Assembly: GCA_012184525.1 (NCBI GenBank)
Contig: WOFQ01000006.1
Coordinates: 806,001 to 870,000 of the forward strand
Direction of reading: 5' to 3'
Source of the DNA: Xenoacremonium recifei
Lineage: Eukaryota > Ascomycota > Sordariomycetes > Hypocreales > Nectriaceae
DNA: 64,000 nucleotides
The notes beneath the pieces were generated by a model. The model was not told where the DNA came from. It searched no databases and worked only from the letters and a program-made list of their open reading frames with translations. Positions 22,779 through 34,706 of this stretch are shown here, piece by piece (position 1 is the stretch's first letter; each line of letters opens with the position of its first letter). A program made the position numbers and the translations under genes.

Positions 22779-25100
22779 TTAATCGCCTGCCGCTTCCAAC
22801 TCTGCCAATAGTTCTCGCTCCAACTCATCATCGTCAAAGTCTGCTTGCTGTTGATCATAATTGACGGACCGTGCGTTACCTTCCACAGCCTCATCACCAG
22901 TTGGTACCGGCGTAGGGAGGCTGTCCCCTTCATCTTCCCCGTCATCGCCATTTTGTGTCTGGACAGATCGAAGGATGGACTCGCCACGATTCCGTGCCAC
23001 CCGCTGCTTCTTGGCCAATATGCTCTCGCCAGTCACACTTGAAGTGCCGTCGTCATCGGAATCCTCGTTATCAGCCCGTGACTTCCGCTTCAGGCCCTTC
23101 TTTTGGGGACTATCGGTCTCTGTGTCGGTATTCATCCCACTGTCAAATCCACTTTCCGAGTCGAGTTCATCCTCATCATCCAGGCCCAGAAGCTCTTGCA
23201 TCTCTTTATCCGCAGTGTCCCAGTCGAAATCTTTTAGGTCTCTCGTCTCACCCTCCTCGTCCTCATCCTCGTCTGATGCCATGTCCGTCGTGTCATCCGT
23301 CCGCTCTCGATCCGCATCCAAGATGTCCAGATAATATGGCCGCTCGTCTAGCCGTCGCCACTGACTAAGGCAGTCGGTAAGCCAATTCTGATTGACAATC
23401 TTGATACTAGAAATTTTCGCGGCTTGCTGAACCTTCTTCGTTCGAGGCCTAGAAGAAGCCACAACAAGGTGGGTGACTCGCTTTGATACGCTGTCCAGGA
23501 CTTGGGCGCCGAAGCTCTGTGCTTGCATACCGATTTCGGAGTCTTCAACATTGAACCCAAGAGGCACCAGGCCAGACAAAACGATCACGAGACCAGACAA
23601 CACGCTCGACTTGAGCTCGTCCAGGATATCACCGGCGTCTGGAACCATTGACAGATCGACGCCGTCATCCACAGATAAACGCCGGCGAGTCTTGCTGTGG
23701 GCAGGAGGGTGAATGGGCTCCGATTTCTTTCTCTCTTCCCGTCGCCGGTCGTATGTCTCGTAGAAGGCAGTGTGCAAATCAGTGAGGTGATCTTGCAATG
23801 CAATGAGCTCCTCGTCGTCATCAACCAAGACATGTTGTCGAATATGGCTTCCAGTCGAGCCGCCACCGTCAGGGTCTTGTGTCTGCTCATCCTCTTTGTC
23901 CAACTCCTCTTGCATGTGCAAAAGCGGCCGATCAACCAATTGCTTCTCCAATGACTTCTCTTGTTCTTCTGTTTGTATCTTAAGGCTCTTGGCATCGTCT
24001 CCTCCCATTCGAGCAAGTTCCTCGAGGGGCGAGGGCTTAGATACCGACTTGCCCTTATTAGTACCGGCCTCGGAAACATTGCCATTGGGTTTAGAGGGTA
24101 TAATATCTTGGCGTTTGGGCAAAAAGCTGGAGTTGATATCACCAATGCCCTTGAAGAAATCGTACGGTACCACTTTGATGAGGTTAGGTCGATTCATCGG
24201 CCAAACATCAGCCCGATCATCGATGATGACGACCATGTCAGTGCTGACAGGAAATAAACGCTGAAGACTCTTGGAGAGTATGGTGCCGTTCTCGTCGCGA
24301 CTGATAACACGGTTGCCGAACAGCTTCCGGTCTGGGTCGACAATGCGTGCGATATTCTGTGCATAGGCCCGGGTACCCATGGTATAAACGTGCATTTCGT
24401 AGAGCGTTGACATCTCCTCGAGGAACTCGTAAAGTCCAGGTCGTAGTTTGATATAGTACGTACAGCCGCTAGCCAAGCCTCTGGGTCCATCATCGTTCAA
24501 CTGGAAGCTCTTGACATCTTTCACGGCTTCATGATTGGGGTTCGTGGGATCTCGTTGCCACTCTCCAACCGTCGGATCTATGCAGGCATGAATGATGGTC
24601 TGATCGAGGTCGACCACGAGGCTCAGCTTGCGTTGACGCAGCAGTCGCTTCTGGGTATCATGCTCGGCCTTCTTGGCGACGTTCTCGCTGACCATCAACC
24701 CCGTTTGGTCGTGCGTCATGTTGATCATCGCGCGGTCGGTTCCCCTCTCCTCACTGGCCCAGTTCGTCTCCGTCATGTCAGCACCGCAAAGGCTACACAT
24801 GCCCTGAATCTGAACCTCGTGGCTGCATGACTCTTCGACCGTCATGCAAGGAGCGTCAGCGCCAATGACCATTCCCTCTTTGAGGCGCCATTCCTTGAGG
24901 ATGCCTTCGGCGGGGCTATCGAATTCAGTATATGATGACTCCTCGATCGTCTCATCATCGTTGACTGTGCGCTTGAAGGTGAACTTGTACTCGAGGATGC
25001 TCTCTTGCTTCTTAATGGAGTCCCCTGGCGACTTGAATAGCTTCGTAATGGTAATCGGGTAGTGCAGGCGAGAGCCCAAAGAGACCACCTTGTCATACAT
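22779..25100 (-). CDS. fcp1: RNA polymerase II CTD phosphatase Fcp1
   Basis: 773-aa intronless nuclear phosphatase that removes phosphate from the C-terminal repeats of Rpb1 and so recycles Pol II. The DxDxT catalytic motif is DLDQT at residues 164-168, in LSLVVDLDQTIIHACID. The FCPH domain continues with YYIKLRPGLYEFLEEM, YEMHVYTMGTRAYA and VVIIDDRADVWP. A BRCT domain lies at about 500-590 (SGLVIVLSGLVPLGF to NQNWLTDCLSQWRRLDE). A CxxC pair (GMCSLCGAD) sits near residue 102. The C-terminus is very acidic with basic patches (KKGLKRKSRADNEDSDDDG) and ends in the short acidic FDDDELERELLAELE, like the TFIIF-binding tail of the family. Length fits. Confidence 0.95.
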   Translation of the reverse strand: MYDKVVSLGSRLHYPITITKLFKSPGDSIKKQESILEYKFTFKRTVNDDETIEESSYTEFDSPAEGILKEWRLKEGMVIGADAPCMTVEESCSHEVQIQGMCSLCGADMTETNWASEERGTDRAMINMTHDQTGLMVSENVAKKAEHDTQKRLLRQRKLSLVVDLDQTIIHACIDPTVGEWQRDPTNPNHEAVKDVKSFQLNDDGPRGLASGCTYYIKLRPGLYEFLEEMSTLYEMHVYTMGTRAYAQNIARIVDPDRKLFGNRVISRDENGTILSKSLQRLFPVSTDMVVIIDDRADVWPMNRPNLIKVVPYDFFKGIGDINSSFLPKRQDIIPSKPNGNVSEAGTNKGKSVSKPSPLEELARMGGDDAKSLKIQTEEQEKSLEKQLVDRPLLHMQEELDKEDEQTQDPDGGGSTGSHIRQHVLVDDDEELIALQDHLTDLHTAFYETYDRRREERKKSEPIHPPAHSKTRRRLSVDDGVDLSMVPDAGDILDELKSSVLSGLVIVLSGLVPLGFNVEDSEIGMQAQSFGAQVLDSVSKRVTHLVVASSRPRTKKVQQAAKISSIKIVNQNWLTDCLSQWRRLDERPYYLDILDADRERTDDTTDMASDEDEDEEGETRDLKDFDWDTADKEMQELLGLDDEDELDSESGFDSGMNTDTETDSPQKKGLKRKSRADNEDSDDDGTSSVTGESILAKKQRVARNRGESILRSVQTQNGDDGEDEGDSLPTPVPTGDEAVEGNARSVNYDQQQADFDDDELERELLAELEAAGD

Positions 25101-27611
25101 TGTGGGTTTTGGGGTGGCCGTCGATCGCGGCGACCGCGGCGACGGTGCGAGTATTAATATTGATGTGATGAAGATTGATGTTGGGTCAGTTGATTTCTAC
25201 AATGTCATACCGTGTCAGCGCGTCTTCAATTGAGACTCCCTCGCGTTCCAATATTTCCCACGCGAAGTGCGGTTCTACTCGAAGCTCCGTCTGATTCTAG
25301 CTTCGAAACGGTTGGACACACGTACCTAGAGTGCTCCCCTCTTCTTGATCCTTCTCGGCGCGACAGCTCGAGCCAAGCCCATGGCCTCACCGCAGGCAGA
25401 GGGAGCAACGATTTGGAAAGTCTAGACGAGCAGGGTCTGCAGAGGCGATGCGGAGGAACTCGTGGTGCTTCCCAATGGGTTTAATCGATTCTCGTTGGCG
25501 CAGATGTTGTTGGTGGAAAGAAACCGCGAAGGCTTCCTCTGGTCGCGTCGAGACAACGGATGGAGCTTCCAGAGATCGTGGCTGGTGACGGGGCTTGCTT
25601 GGGTGGGGAGCAACTTGGCCGCGGCAGTGACGCACTTGGGACCTCCCGCAAGCGGAGAGAAGCTGGCTGTGCAAGCGAGCGGGTACCGTCACGTGGGTGG
25701 TGGGATCCGGAGCTGCGGGAATAATAGTCCGTCGGATGATGCGAGCGAGCGCGAGACCAGCAAATGAGGTGGTGCCGGTGTGATGGTCTGGGCGCCCGGA
25801 GGGGCAAAAAAGGTGACACCTTGGATCGGAAGATGGAACAAGGTAGCCGCGGGGGGGCGAGGACGCGATGATATCTGATCGAATCCCGGGATCAGGACTG
25901 AGATGGGGAAACAGAATATGTATGAATACGACAGAACCGGTGGGGCGTCCGGGTCGCAGAGGACAAAGTCGAGTAGCTGTCTTTGTTCAGGCTGGGTTGG
26001 GGAGCCGCCTTAGGCAATGGCGTCGAGTTCGAGAGCGTTTGCAGCAGGCGAGGTACATGGATTAGTCGCAACGTGCTATCGCAACTGCCGCAAAATAGGG
26101 TGGGAAGACCCGCCCTTTTTGTACTTTTCCACGGGCGCTGGTCAGCCGCAACGGCGACGGGCAGGAGCTGGTAGGCTGGTAGGCTGGTAGGCTGGTAGGC
26201 TGCCTGCCCTCCACTGTAGCTGCCCGCTCGCCGCTCTCCCTTCCAAGGTTCTGGCCCACCTCAGGACGGCTCACTCTCACCAAGCGACGACCCGTGCCCA
26301 CCCCAGCCAGCCACAACTCAGGGCAGTTTCCACTGGACAACGGCCACTCATCACTGGGCTTGCCTCTGCCTGCGAACCTAACCTACGCTCCGCCGCGTCA
26401 CATCACTCATTGCTCATTCGCCTTCCGAAGCTTGCTTGTGTGCAACTATGTATCCTCCCATTCCCATTCCCCGCCTTAGGTGTAGATTAACAACGGTTTA
26501 TCCCCTGCAGACAAGCATTCACAAACCCACGAGGCAGGTACTCGGTAAGTTTGTCAATCACCTCTCTTTGTCCTCTTAGCCGAATCCATGCACTCTAGTC
26601 TCTAGTTTCTGTCTCCCGTCTTTATGAGGTGGAATCCCTGCATTTGAGGCGGTCTGTGCCTCATGTTAGTGCATCTTCGCGCCTCCCGACAACCGCCTCG
26701 AATAGCAAAGGTTTGGCGCGTGCATAATTACCTAGTTAACTAATCCGAAGATTCTACTAATAAACAACCCTAACATCGCACACCTGTATTCTAGAAGGTC
26801 TTCCTTTGATGCCGTTCTCGGTGGCGACGGTATGGAGAGATTGCGCGCTATAGTCGGTCATTCGTTCTGTCAGGAGATCGGAACGCTTGCGGGCTCCGGC
26901 CATCCCAGGCGCGGAGTCACAAGCCATAGGTTGTCGGCGGAAACCGCCTCATACTGCTAGAAACAAATCGTCGTCCATGCATTTCGTGAAACTGAACTAT
27001 TGATCCTATATCTTCGTGATTCGCTCCTTCGCAGAATGTGCATTTATTACGTAGAGGTTCCGGATGAGATGGTCCGCCAGTATGGCGCTCACTCGCCCGC
27101 GTCCCCACCCAAGGTTCTTCATCCGCTTACCCTGCAACTTCGTGAACCATAAGGAAGTTTAGCGTTGAGATCTATAACGATCTCAACAAGAGCTCGCAAG
27201 CCGGGTTTGGTCGTACTTATTAGTGAAATCATGGGTTTGTTAGACGGTCTCAGATAACCCTAGTTCCCTGTCACAGTTGAGACAAACATACAACTTACAA
27301 CTTGAAGACTTTTCCCCGTCGGAGAGTTTCTTGTAATAAATGACGAGAAGATAGACAACATCGCAATAGGATATACTAGTAAAAGAGCGAGATGAAAAGA
27401 TATGATACCATGTAAATGAAAAAGAGTGATCAATGAAACACCAAAGAGAGGACAAAAGCCACCCGACTTAGACTTAAGCATACAACATAATATTCCTAAA
27501 ATTGATAGGTAGGCAAAGCGAAGATATGAATTAGTATCATTTGTTCCATCATTACTGCTACCGCCAACCCAACCATTCCGAACGAGACAAAAATAAAAAT
27601 AGCAATCAAAA
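25101..27611. other. 2.5-kb intergenic region upstream of fcp1
   Basis: Between fcp1 and the 3' end of cnd1. GC-rich to about 26.5 kb, AT-rich at 27.24-27.6 kb. It holds an E-box CACGTG at 25690-25695 and a tandem 8-mer (separate entry). Short frames here lack family features. A long promoter or a noncoding transcript is possible; no tRNA recognised. Confidence 0.5.
26167..26202 (+). repeat. Tandem 8-bp repeat, 4.5 copies
   Basis: GCTGGTAG repeated four and a half times without mismatch. A minisatellite in the long fcp1 upstream gap; likely length-variable between isolates. Confidence 0.9.
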
Positions 27612-30600
27612 TTATGCCGAGGCCTGGACCATCCTGTAACCTTCTGAAACAACCTTGGTGATCTCCTCATTCTTGTGGGGGAGCAGGCCGAGCGCGAAAG
27701 CCACGTCGTTCCATTGTCGTTCCGTCTCGCAACGGTTCAACCGAGCGGCAAGCTTCTCGGCAAGCTGCTTAGCATGCTTATCCTGTCAAAAGGGTTAGCG
27801 ACTGCATGTCTCACAAACTGGGATTCTACGAATACTTACCTTTTCAACGAAACCCAGCAAGAACCGGACAATCCTGCGGAAACTCTCCTCGTCCATCCTT
27901 CCACCTGCGCTGAGCAAGCTGAACATATCCACAAAGTGATTGTAAACAGCGTTGTCCTTGGTGCTGAGCTCAGTGAAGAACATCCTCGCGAGATCGGCAA
28001 TTCTGCGATCCTCGTCCTCAAGACACTTCGCCATCTCACCCAACTGACCCTTGACCTTGACCTGTCCGGCAAGGATGAGGAAGGTCAGCGTCATGAGGCA
28101 CGTTCGCTTGACAGATGCATCATCATCGGCAAGGCGGCGGTACAAAAAGTCCGTGTTCTCGTCGATGAGATGGTTGAAGCAGACTGCCATATCGCCAAGA
28201 GCAATGACGGCGTTGGAACGAACCGTGGCGTCGGGCGAGCGCTCCATGATAGTGATCAGTAGCGGGAGATTCGTCTCACAATACTCGGCCGACACGCACA
28301 TGAGCTTGGCTAGACACAGGGTGGCCGCTGCTTGCAGTCCCTTATCGGCATATGTGGTGTTATTGGCACAAATCTCGGAGACGAGAGGACCATATAGAGC
28401 CAACAATGAGTTGGGTCCATAGAGCAGCTCTCGTTCTCGGATGTGCGCCATGGCCTCGGTGAAGTCATCTTCAGTCGTTCCGCCGATAAGATCGAGCTCA
28501 TCAGCGTCTTCCTTGTCCTTTTCCGGTTTTTGAGTTGCTTGCTTCTCCTTCTCCTGCTTTCTACGCTTGAAGTCGAGTTCGCAGAGCTCTAGGTGGACGA
28601 TCTGCTTGATGGCCACATGGCCAACAATGAACAGCAGCTGTGACAGTGCAATAGCATTGTCCCGCTTCTTGGGCTTTTCGGGCTGAGAGACAGTGGGATC
28701 CGCATCGGGGACCACCTTTGTTTCATCTCGGGAGCAAGGACGAGACTGTGGCTGTCCAAAGACCTGTCGCGTTTTGCGTCGGATGATCTCAGAGCAAAGG
28801 GTATCGGGATGCTTGGAGATGGCATAGATGGCGTTGATAGCTTGCTCAGCAACTCCATACCATTCCTTGCTTTCCGATGGGACTTCCGTGATGGCAGCGA
28901 GTCTGGAGCAGACCGCATGATCGTTTGGAAGACGCGAGAACTTGACTGTGGAGTCCTTGGCCTGGCGACCGGTAGGATTGATGCGTCTCAAAGCAATGCA
29001 TGTGTATTTGGCAAGTTGGAGGTCGTTTCGGCCATGAGCACCGAGCCCGGTACGAAGCATCGTTTCCATCTCGCCAACCACGATTTCCGGGTTTGCGGTT
29101 GCGAGCATGCCCAGAACAATGATGACGCCACGTCTTTGAGCTCGGGAAATTTCTCGCTTCTGGAAGCCATACACTTGCCAGAGTTTGGTGATGACAATCT
29201 CGGGAATCATGCCGCCCTTCATCATTGTCGCGAGGAGCTGTTCAAGCGACGTGAGCTCTGCAGGAGTAGCCCCGAATGTAAGACTGATCATATTGCGAGC
29301 AATGTAGTTTGCTGCGTCATTGGGGCTGAACGAGTCGGGAGCCTCAAAGAACAGTCGTTTGTAACACTCAATGAGATGAGTCTGTACGCCCTTGCCTTCG
29401 TCACTGTTGCCTTTGGTCCAGATGAGACGAAGCATGCGTCGAATGCCGACCTTGTTCTGCTCGATGTTATAGGCGTCGCCAATTTCGAAGTAGTCAATCG
29501 CCTCGATGACTTCGCTCTTGTTCTTGGATCCAAGAAGCTGGCAAATCGTGCCAGTGGCGTCGTGAAGGACGTCGATGAACTTGAGGGCCTCATTGTAGTA
29601 TCTCCGCGTCAGAGTGAGCTTCTCAATGGCCTCACTCGTCGCGGCCTCCTCCTGGGCCCTTTGAATGGCAGCCACCTTCTCCTCTTCGGTCATTGGCTTT
29701 GGCTTCTCAGGGGAGCCAATCTGGGTGGCTTCATCTAGGAGCTCGTTGTCGACAGTAGTGTTTGCCTTATCCTCCCCAAAACCAGGCATTCCCGGGGGTG
29801 GCTTCAGGGCGTTTAGCTCCTCATCGACCTTGTCCATACGACCTTGCCATTCCTTCTTCGAAAGTTGAGCACCATGCATGACCGTGAAAGGATGCGTCTT
29901 GATAAGGGTTCCAAGGAGCTTGATAGCATTGCGGCGAACATTGCTGCTTTTGTCTTCCAAGCTTCGGCAGGCGAGCTCAGCCGCCTTTTGGCGTCTCTTG
30001 GGGAACTTTTGGTCCAATTCGCACAGCTTCATGTAGACCTGCAGGGTCCTGCATCTGCAGTAGGGGTTGATGTCTAGGAATCGTTCCTCGAGAACATCGA
30101 AAAAGGCATTCAGCTGCGACTTGTGGTTTTCACTGCGCTCATCCTGTCTGCTGAGATGCGCAACCATGTTTCCACAGACTTCGATCAGAGCACAGCGGAG
30201 AGTATATGACTGTCGGAGTCAGTTTAATGATGAGCATATTTGCAGAAGCATGCCTTACCTCGCTATCCAGCTGCTTGGCCAGCATTGTCATCTGTTTGAT
30301 CACCAGGCGCGGGGCTAGCTCCGAGAGTTTGGCGATGAATGAAGAGACTGACTTCGGTCCTCGGGTATCGTTGGAGTTGAATTCCTTGTTGCTGATCTCT
30401 CGCAAGACCTCGTCAGCAAGCTGAGGGTAGTCATAAGTCTCGGCAAGAATATGCAAAAACTCTGCCATTGGCTCTGACAAATGCTCAAAGTAGGTCAAGT
30501 TCTGGATAATGTTAATTTGTGCAGCTAAGAACTGTCAGTCAAATGCAGATTTAGGTATTCGGCAGGTTTCGAACCATATCCATGGCCGTGGTGCTTGACG

Positions 30601-31394
30601 GCAATGCACAAGACCTTGAAACAGTGCATGCGGATGGTCGTTGTCTTGACCCGTTGCTCGCTTTCCAGGATCATGTAGACTGGGCGTGTGAGGAGACCGA
30701 TGAACGTATCTCGTTCGCTGGTGGTCAAGAAAATCTTAGAGAGCTTCAGTTTGAGGACCTTGCACATGATATCGAGGGCTGCTTGTAATTGCGTAGCAGA
30801 ATCCCAGCTCCCATCTTTGTCCTTTGCTGCTCCCTTCTTGGGCTTGCCCCGGCCCCTGGCTGCAGGTGCTGCAGAGGTCTTCTCAGCGGCCTTAGTCTCG
30901 ACCGCAGCGATGGTCCACTGAAGCAGGAAGCCATAGATCTCGAGGAGCTTCTTATGGTGGGGGACCGAGTCCTGCTCGTCGGGAGAGTCGACATCGTTGT
31001 GCACAGCATCGGCTTCGGCACTCAACCCGCTCATAACAAGATCGAATATCTTGCTCAGAGCATGCGTAGGGAGGTAGGCGGTGTATCTGGAGGAGTCAAA
31101 CAGTTCAGAATCGCGTCCTTTTTGCGACAGTTGAGAAGGGCGAAGGGAAGTAGGTGCTAACTTGAGGAGAAACTGCAGAGAGTCTATGTTGCTTGCGCGC
31201 ATGATGGCGTCTGGGTTGTCCGCGACCGCGTCAATGATTGGATTCAACACCGGGTTTATAACCGGGTTGGTCAGGGCCTCGGGGTCATTCTCGCAGTCGA
31301 AGAGGCTGCTGTCGGCCTCGGGCGTGGGGATGCTCGCGGGGTCGGACATGTAATGCTTGAGCGCATCGTTGATGTCGAAGTTGATGGCCTCCAT
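27612..31394 (-). CDS. cnd1: Condensin complex subunit 1 (Cnd1/Ycs4)
   Basis: 1183-aa HEAT-repeat, non-SMC subunit of condensin, which compacts chromosomes in mitosis. Exons on the minus strand: 31162-31394, 30575-31086, 30525-1 (30259-30524), 27840-30209 and 27612-27782. Introns 2, 3 and 4 (50, 49 and 57 nt) are needed for the frame. Intron 1 (31087-31161, 75 nt) is in frame and inferred because it links FLL to KYTAYLPTHALSKIF. Conserved blocks are LSEPMAEFLHILAE, NPYCRCRTLQVYMKL, SSNVRRNAIKLLGTLIKTHPF, DATVRSNAVIALGDMAVCFN and the last-exon DKHAKQLAEKLAARL. Start at 31394; an in-frame ATG at 31445 would add 17 residues. Divergent from cdc7. Confidence 0.94.
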
Positions 31395-32020
31395 GGTGAC
31401 GGAGATGTCTGCACGCGATAAACGCGCGAAATGAGAGAGTAACAATGGGAAATTCGGTCAAGAAGTAGCTGAAATGTTGGCAGACGGATGCGGGACAGTA
31501 GGGACCAACACTACTTGAACGCCCCGATTTCGATTCGTGGGCGCGGCTGCTGCTGTTAGCAACATGCTCAAGGAATCGGTAGGAGAGACACTCTTACTTC
31601 TGATGGAACCAAATGCTGGTGTTTTGTGCGCGCTCCGGCGTTCCGTAACAATGCGCAAGCTGGCGCAAAGAAAGTGGTGGTGATGATGTTGATAACGGTG
31701 GAGGTCCCTTGGCAACGGATTGTGTTTGTTTTGTTTGGACGCGCTTTCGGGGCTTCCCCGCCATTGCCTACTAAAAACCGCGTGTCTGGGCTGGCCGAAC
31801 CCCTGCAGCCACACCGATGATATAAGCCCCTCCACCAAAAACACCAACCTTGAATGACAACAAAGGCGAAGCTGCCCTGGAATCTCCCCAATCACAAGCC
31901 CGTTCCTCATTCTGTTCGTCTCCCCATCGGGCTCCCCTACCCAATGCAATAGAAGCCCTGGCTCGCAAGCGTTTTCGGCACGAACCCAACTAGTCCAGCC
32001 AGGACCAAATTTGAGGCACC
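31395..32020. promoter_or_regulatory. Shared cnd1-cdc7 divergent promoter with MCB/SCB-like sites
   Basis: 626 bp between start codons. ACGCG lies at 31413-31417 and 31422-31426, the second running into CGCGAAA (31425-31431, SCB-like), all within 40 nt of the cnd1 ATG. Another ACGCG is at 31739-31743, 280 bp before cdc7. Both genes act in S/M phase. Binding is inferred. Confidence 0.45.
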
Positions 32021-33487
32021 ATGGCGACTGTCATCCGACAACACCACCCTGATGCCTTCGAGATCCACGAGGATGCCCGGACTGAAGACACGGAAATGAT
32101 GATTGAAGACGACGGCGCTGAAGAGGCCGGGCAGACCACAGAAGAGGCGGAACCGGAGGAAGACGATCAGCAGGAAGAGGCTGCCGAGGAGAGCTCTGAG
32201 GACGAGCAGGTAGACCGCACCGTCCAAGCCGATATGGACAAGCTACAAGGCGATTTCCCAGGATTCCGGGACAAGTATCGATTGATTAAACGTATTGGCG
32301 AAGGTACGGATCCTTGGAGTCTGGTTTGGGCGCTTGATCTGACATGACAAGGTACCTTTTCTACGGTATACAAAGCCGAAGACCTCATGTACGACCACTA
32401 CGACAACAGCTGGGACTACGACGATGATTCTACAAAATGGACGCCTCCACCGCTCAAGAGGCAATCAGGCGACTCTTCCCACCGGTCCCGGAGAAAAGCC
32501 CGATACGTCGCCATCAAGAAAATCTACGTCACATCCAGTCCCTCTCGAATCCTCAACGAGCTCGAACTCCTTCATGACCTCCGCCAGTGCCCTTCTGTCT
32601 GCCCCCTAATCACAGCGTTCCGACATACCGACCAAGTGGTCGCCATCCTGCCGTACTTCCGCCATGGGGACTTCCGAGCCTATTTCAGAGACATGACGAT
32701 ACCTGACATTGCCATCTATCTGCGCGCTCTCTTCACCGCTCTCAAGAGTGTTCATGACCATAAAATCCTGCACCGAGATATCAAGCCAACCAACTTTCTT
32801 TACGACCCGGCAACGCAGCGAGGAGTCCTTGTAGACTTTGGTCTGGCGGAACGAGAAGGCTCGGACTGCAAGCCCTGTCTATGTCACGAAACGAGAGAGG
32901 CGCGCAAGTTCCGCCAAGGCAGCTCTGTCTGGGCACAGAACGGCGGAAATCCTCAGACGGGATATCCCAAATCGGATACCCGGCCCTCTCGTCGTGCGAA
33001 CCGAGCTGGCACAAGGGGCTTCCGTGCTCCTGAGGTCTTGTTCAAGTGCACTGAACAGACCACTGCCATCGACATTTGGTCCGCAGGTGTCATCATCCTT
33101 ACTATCCTCTCTAAGCGGTTTCCCTTCTTCAACTCTGCCGACGACGTGGAAGCCATAATTGAGATAGCTACAATATTTGGCTCGAAGCGGATGAAGGCTG
33201 CTGGCCTACTCCACGGCTGCGTTTTCGAAACCAGCATCCCAACAGTAGGGCAGCAAGGCTTCAGCATGGAGAAGATTATTCTCTGGAGTACATGTCGTAC
33301 CGATGACAAGCCTTTGACGCCCGACGAGAAACTGGCAGTCAGGTTCTTGGAACGGTGCATGGACCTGGATCCGAGCAGGAGAATTACTGCACAAGAAGCT
33401 CTGGAACATGAGTTTCTCAGGATTGATGAGCCCGCGAGCCAGGAATTGGGAGACGAAGACGAGATGGATATGCTGCAAGCGGTATAA
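32021..33487 (+). CDS. cdc7: Cdc7/Hsk1-type cell-division kinase
   Basis: 472-aa serine/threonine kinase, catalytic half of DDK, which with Dbf4 phosphorylates Mcm proteins to fire origins. Exons 32021-32303 and 32352-33487; the 48-nt intron splits the glycine-loop codon and joins IKRIGEG to TFSTVYKAED. The first 75 residues are very acidic. VAIKKIY carries the ATP lysine, HRDIKPTNFLYD (about residue 234) is the catalytic loop, VDFGLAE (about 256) replaces DFG-APE context, and GTRGFRAPEVLFKC is the activation segment end. A family-typical insert lies between DFG and APE (CKPCLCHETREARKF). The kinase ends with DLDPSRRITAQEALEHEFL. Length is at the short end of the family. Confidence 0.93.
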
Positions 33488-33986
33488 GAATGTTTCTCGA
33501 TCTTCCTTGCATTATATAGCATTTGGAACAGGGACGCTCTGCATGGGCGTGGGAATGGCTTGTATTGTTTCCGCAGGTCATTTGAGTCACGGCGTAAGGT
33601 GCTTGACAGGTTGCATTTGGGAGTTCTTAGCCAGGCATTTGGACGCACATTTCAGATACCAGGAGTTGGTAACGAGAGTTTTCATCCTGATATCCCTTCT
33701 TAATAATGTCCCAACGTGACCATTACCTCCACAAGTGCACCAAAGTGAAAGCACCAGTCTTGATACCAAGAGTCTTGGAACACGAGAATTCATGGGCGAA
33801 AATCGATTTTATTCGTTAAACTCCGTTCGAGAGTCCCTGATGCAAATGCTCGAAGCCGACCAACCCAGGTCCCTCCCCATCTCCTTTAACGGCGCACAGG
33901 GGCCGGGACCATTTTCTTCCATGAAAATTCCGGTTCCCAAATCCACAAGCCCGACTCCAGCCAGCATAGGTGTTTATTTATGTCAT
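33488..33986. other. Convergent 3' flanks of cdc7 and rpl28
   Basis: 499 bp between converging genes. No coding frame of note. AATAAA on the minus strand at 33973-33978 is only 9 bp after the rpl28 stop. Confidence 0.5.
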
Positions 33987-34706
33987 TTATGCCACAAGCT
34001 CAACAACGCCGCCAGCCTCCTTGATCTTCTTCTCAGCCAAGCTGCTCACCCACCGCGCGCGCACAACAAGAGGGACTTCGGGGAGACGGCCCTTGCCGAG
34101 GACCTTAGAGTAGCCGAGGGGGAGGAGGTCGAGGACGGGGACGGTGTCCTTCTTGGAGCCGGAGAGGTAGGCCTCGCGGGTCTCAGCGGGAACGAGCGAC
34201 CAGAGCTATGAAAAGGTCAGCCATCAACGTAAACCCAAGGATTCGCGCATCGAGAGCTCAAATCCAACACCCGCCAAATTCGAGAAACATCGGGATATGT
34301 ACCTTGTCCAGGTTGATCGTAGGCTTCCAGAAATGGGCCTGCTGCTTGTGGAAGTATCGCATACCAACTTTACCGAAGTAACCGGGATGGTACTATCGCC
34401 TGCGTCAGTTGTCTCTTCGCCTCGTCTTGCGCTTCGGTTTGTCGAACCTTGTCCATGTTGGTACGGTGGTGGTGCTGACCACCGGCAAGACCACGACCAC
34501 CGGGGTGCTTGCGGTGCTTGCCGACACGTCCATTACCGGCGGACACATTGCCGCGGCTGTGAAGAAAGAGTCAGTCCCACGATGTCTTTGCTGGAGGAGC
34601 GACGGCAGGTTCAATAGCGAGAAGAGATCTCCGATTGAGCGACCGTCGCTGTCGGAAACATGGTATAGACGTACTGCTTGCGGGTCTTCGAGAATCGGGT
34701 AGGCAT
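33987..34706 (-). CDS. rpl28: 60S ribosomal protein uL15 (L28/L27a)
   Basis: 149-aa cytosolic large-subunit protein, the exact usual length. Four exons on the minus strand: 34675-34706, 34448-34556, 34303-34392 and 33987-34205, with introns of 118, 55 and 97 nt, all GT-AG. The spliced protein reads MPTRFSKTRKHRGNVSAGNG, then GRVGKHRKHPGGRGLAGGQH, HHHRTNMDKYHPGYFGKVGM, HKQQAHFWKPTINLDKLWSL, VLDLLPLGYSKVLGKGRLP and ends EAGGVVELVA. An early intron after 10 codons is typical of ribosomal protein genes. Divergent from chl1, with 321 bp between starts. Confidence 0.96.

Noticed and set aside
25870..25900. B-box-like GATCGAATCCC suggesting a tRNA
   Set aside because: No A box or acceptor stem at the right distance; cannot fold into a tRNA by eye.
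28809..29738. 309-codon open frame on the plus strand
   Set aside because: Lies wholly antisense to the conserved cnd1 coding exon; no family features. A mirror of cnd1 codon use.
31458..31949. 163-aa minus-strand frame between cnd1 and cdc7
   Set aside because: No family features and fills the divergent promoter.
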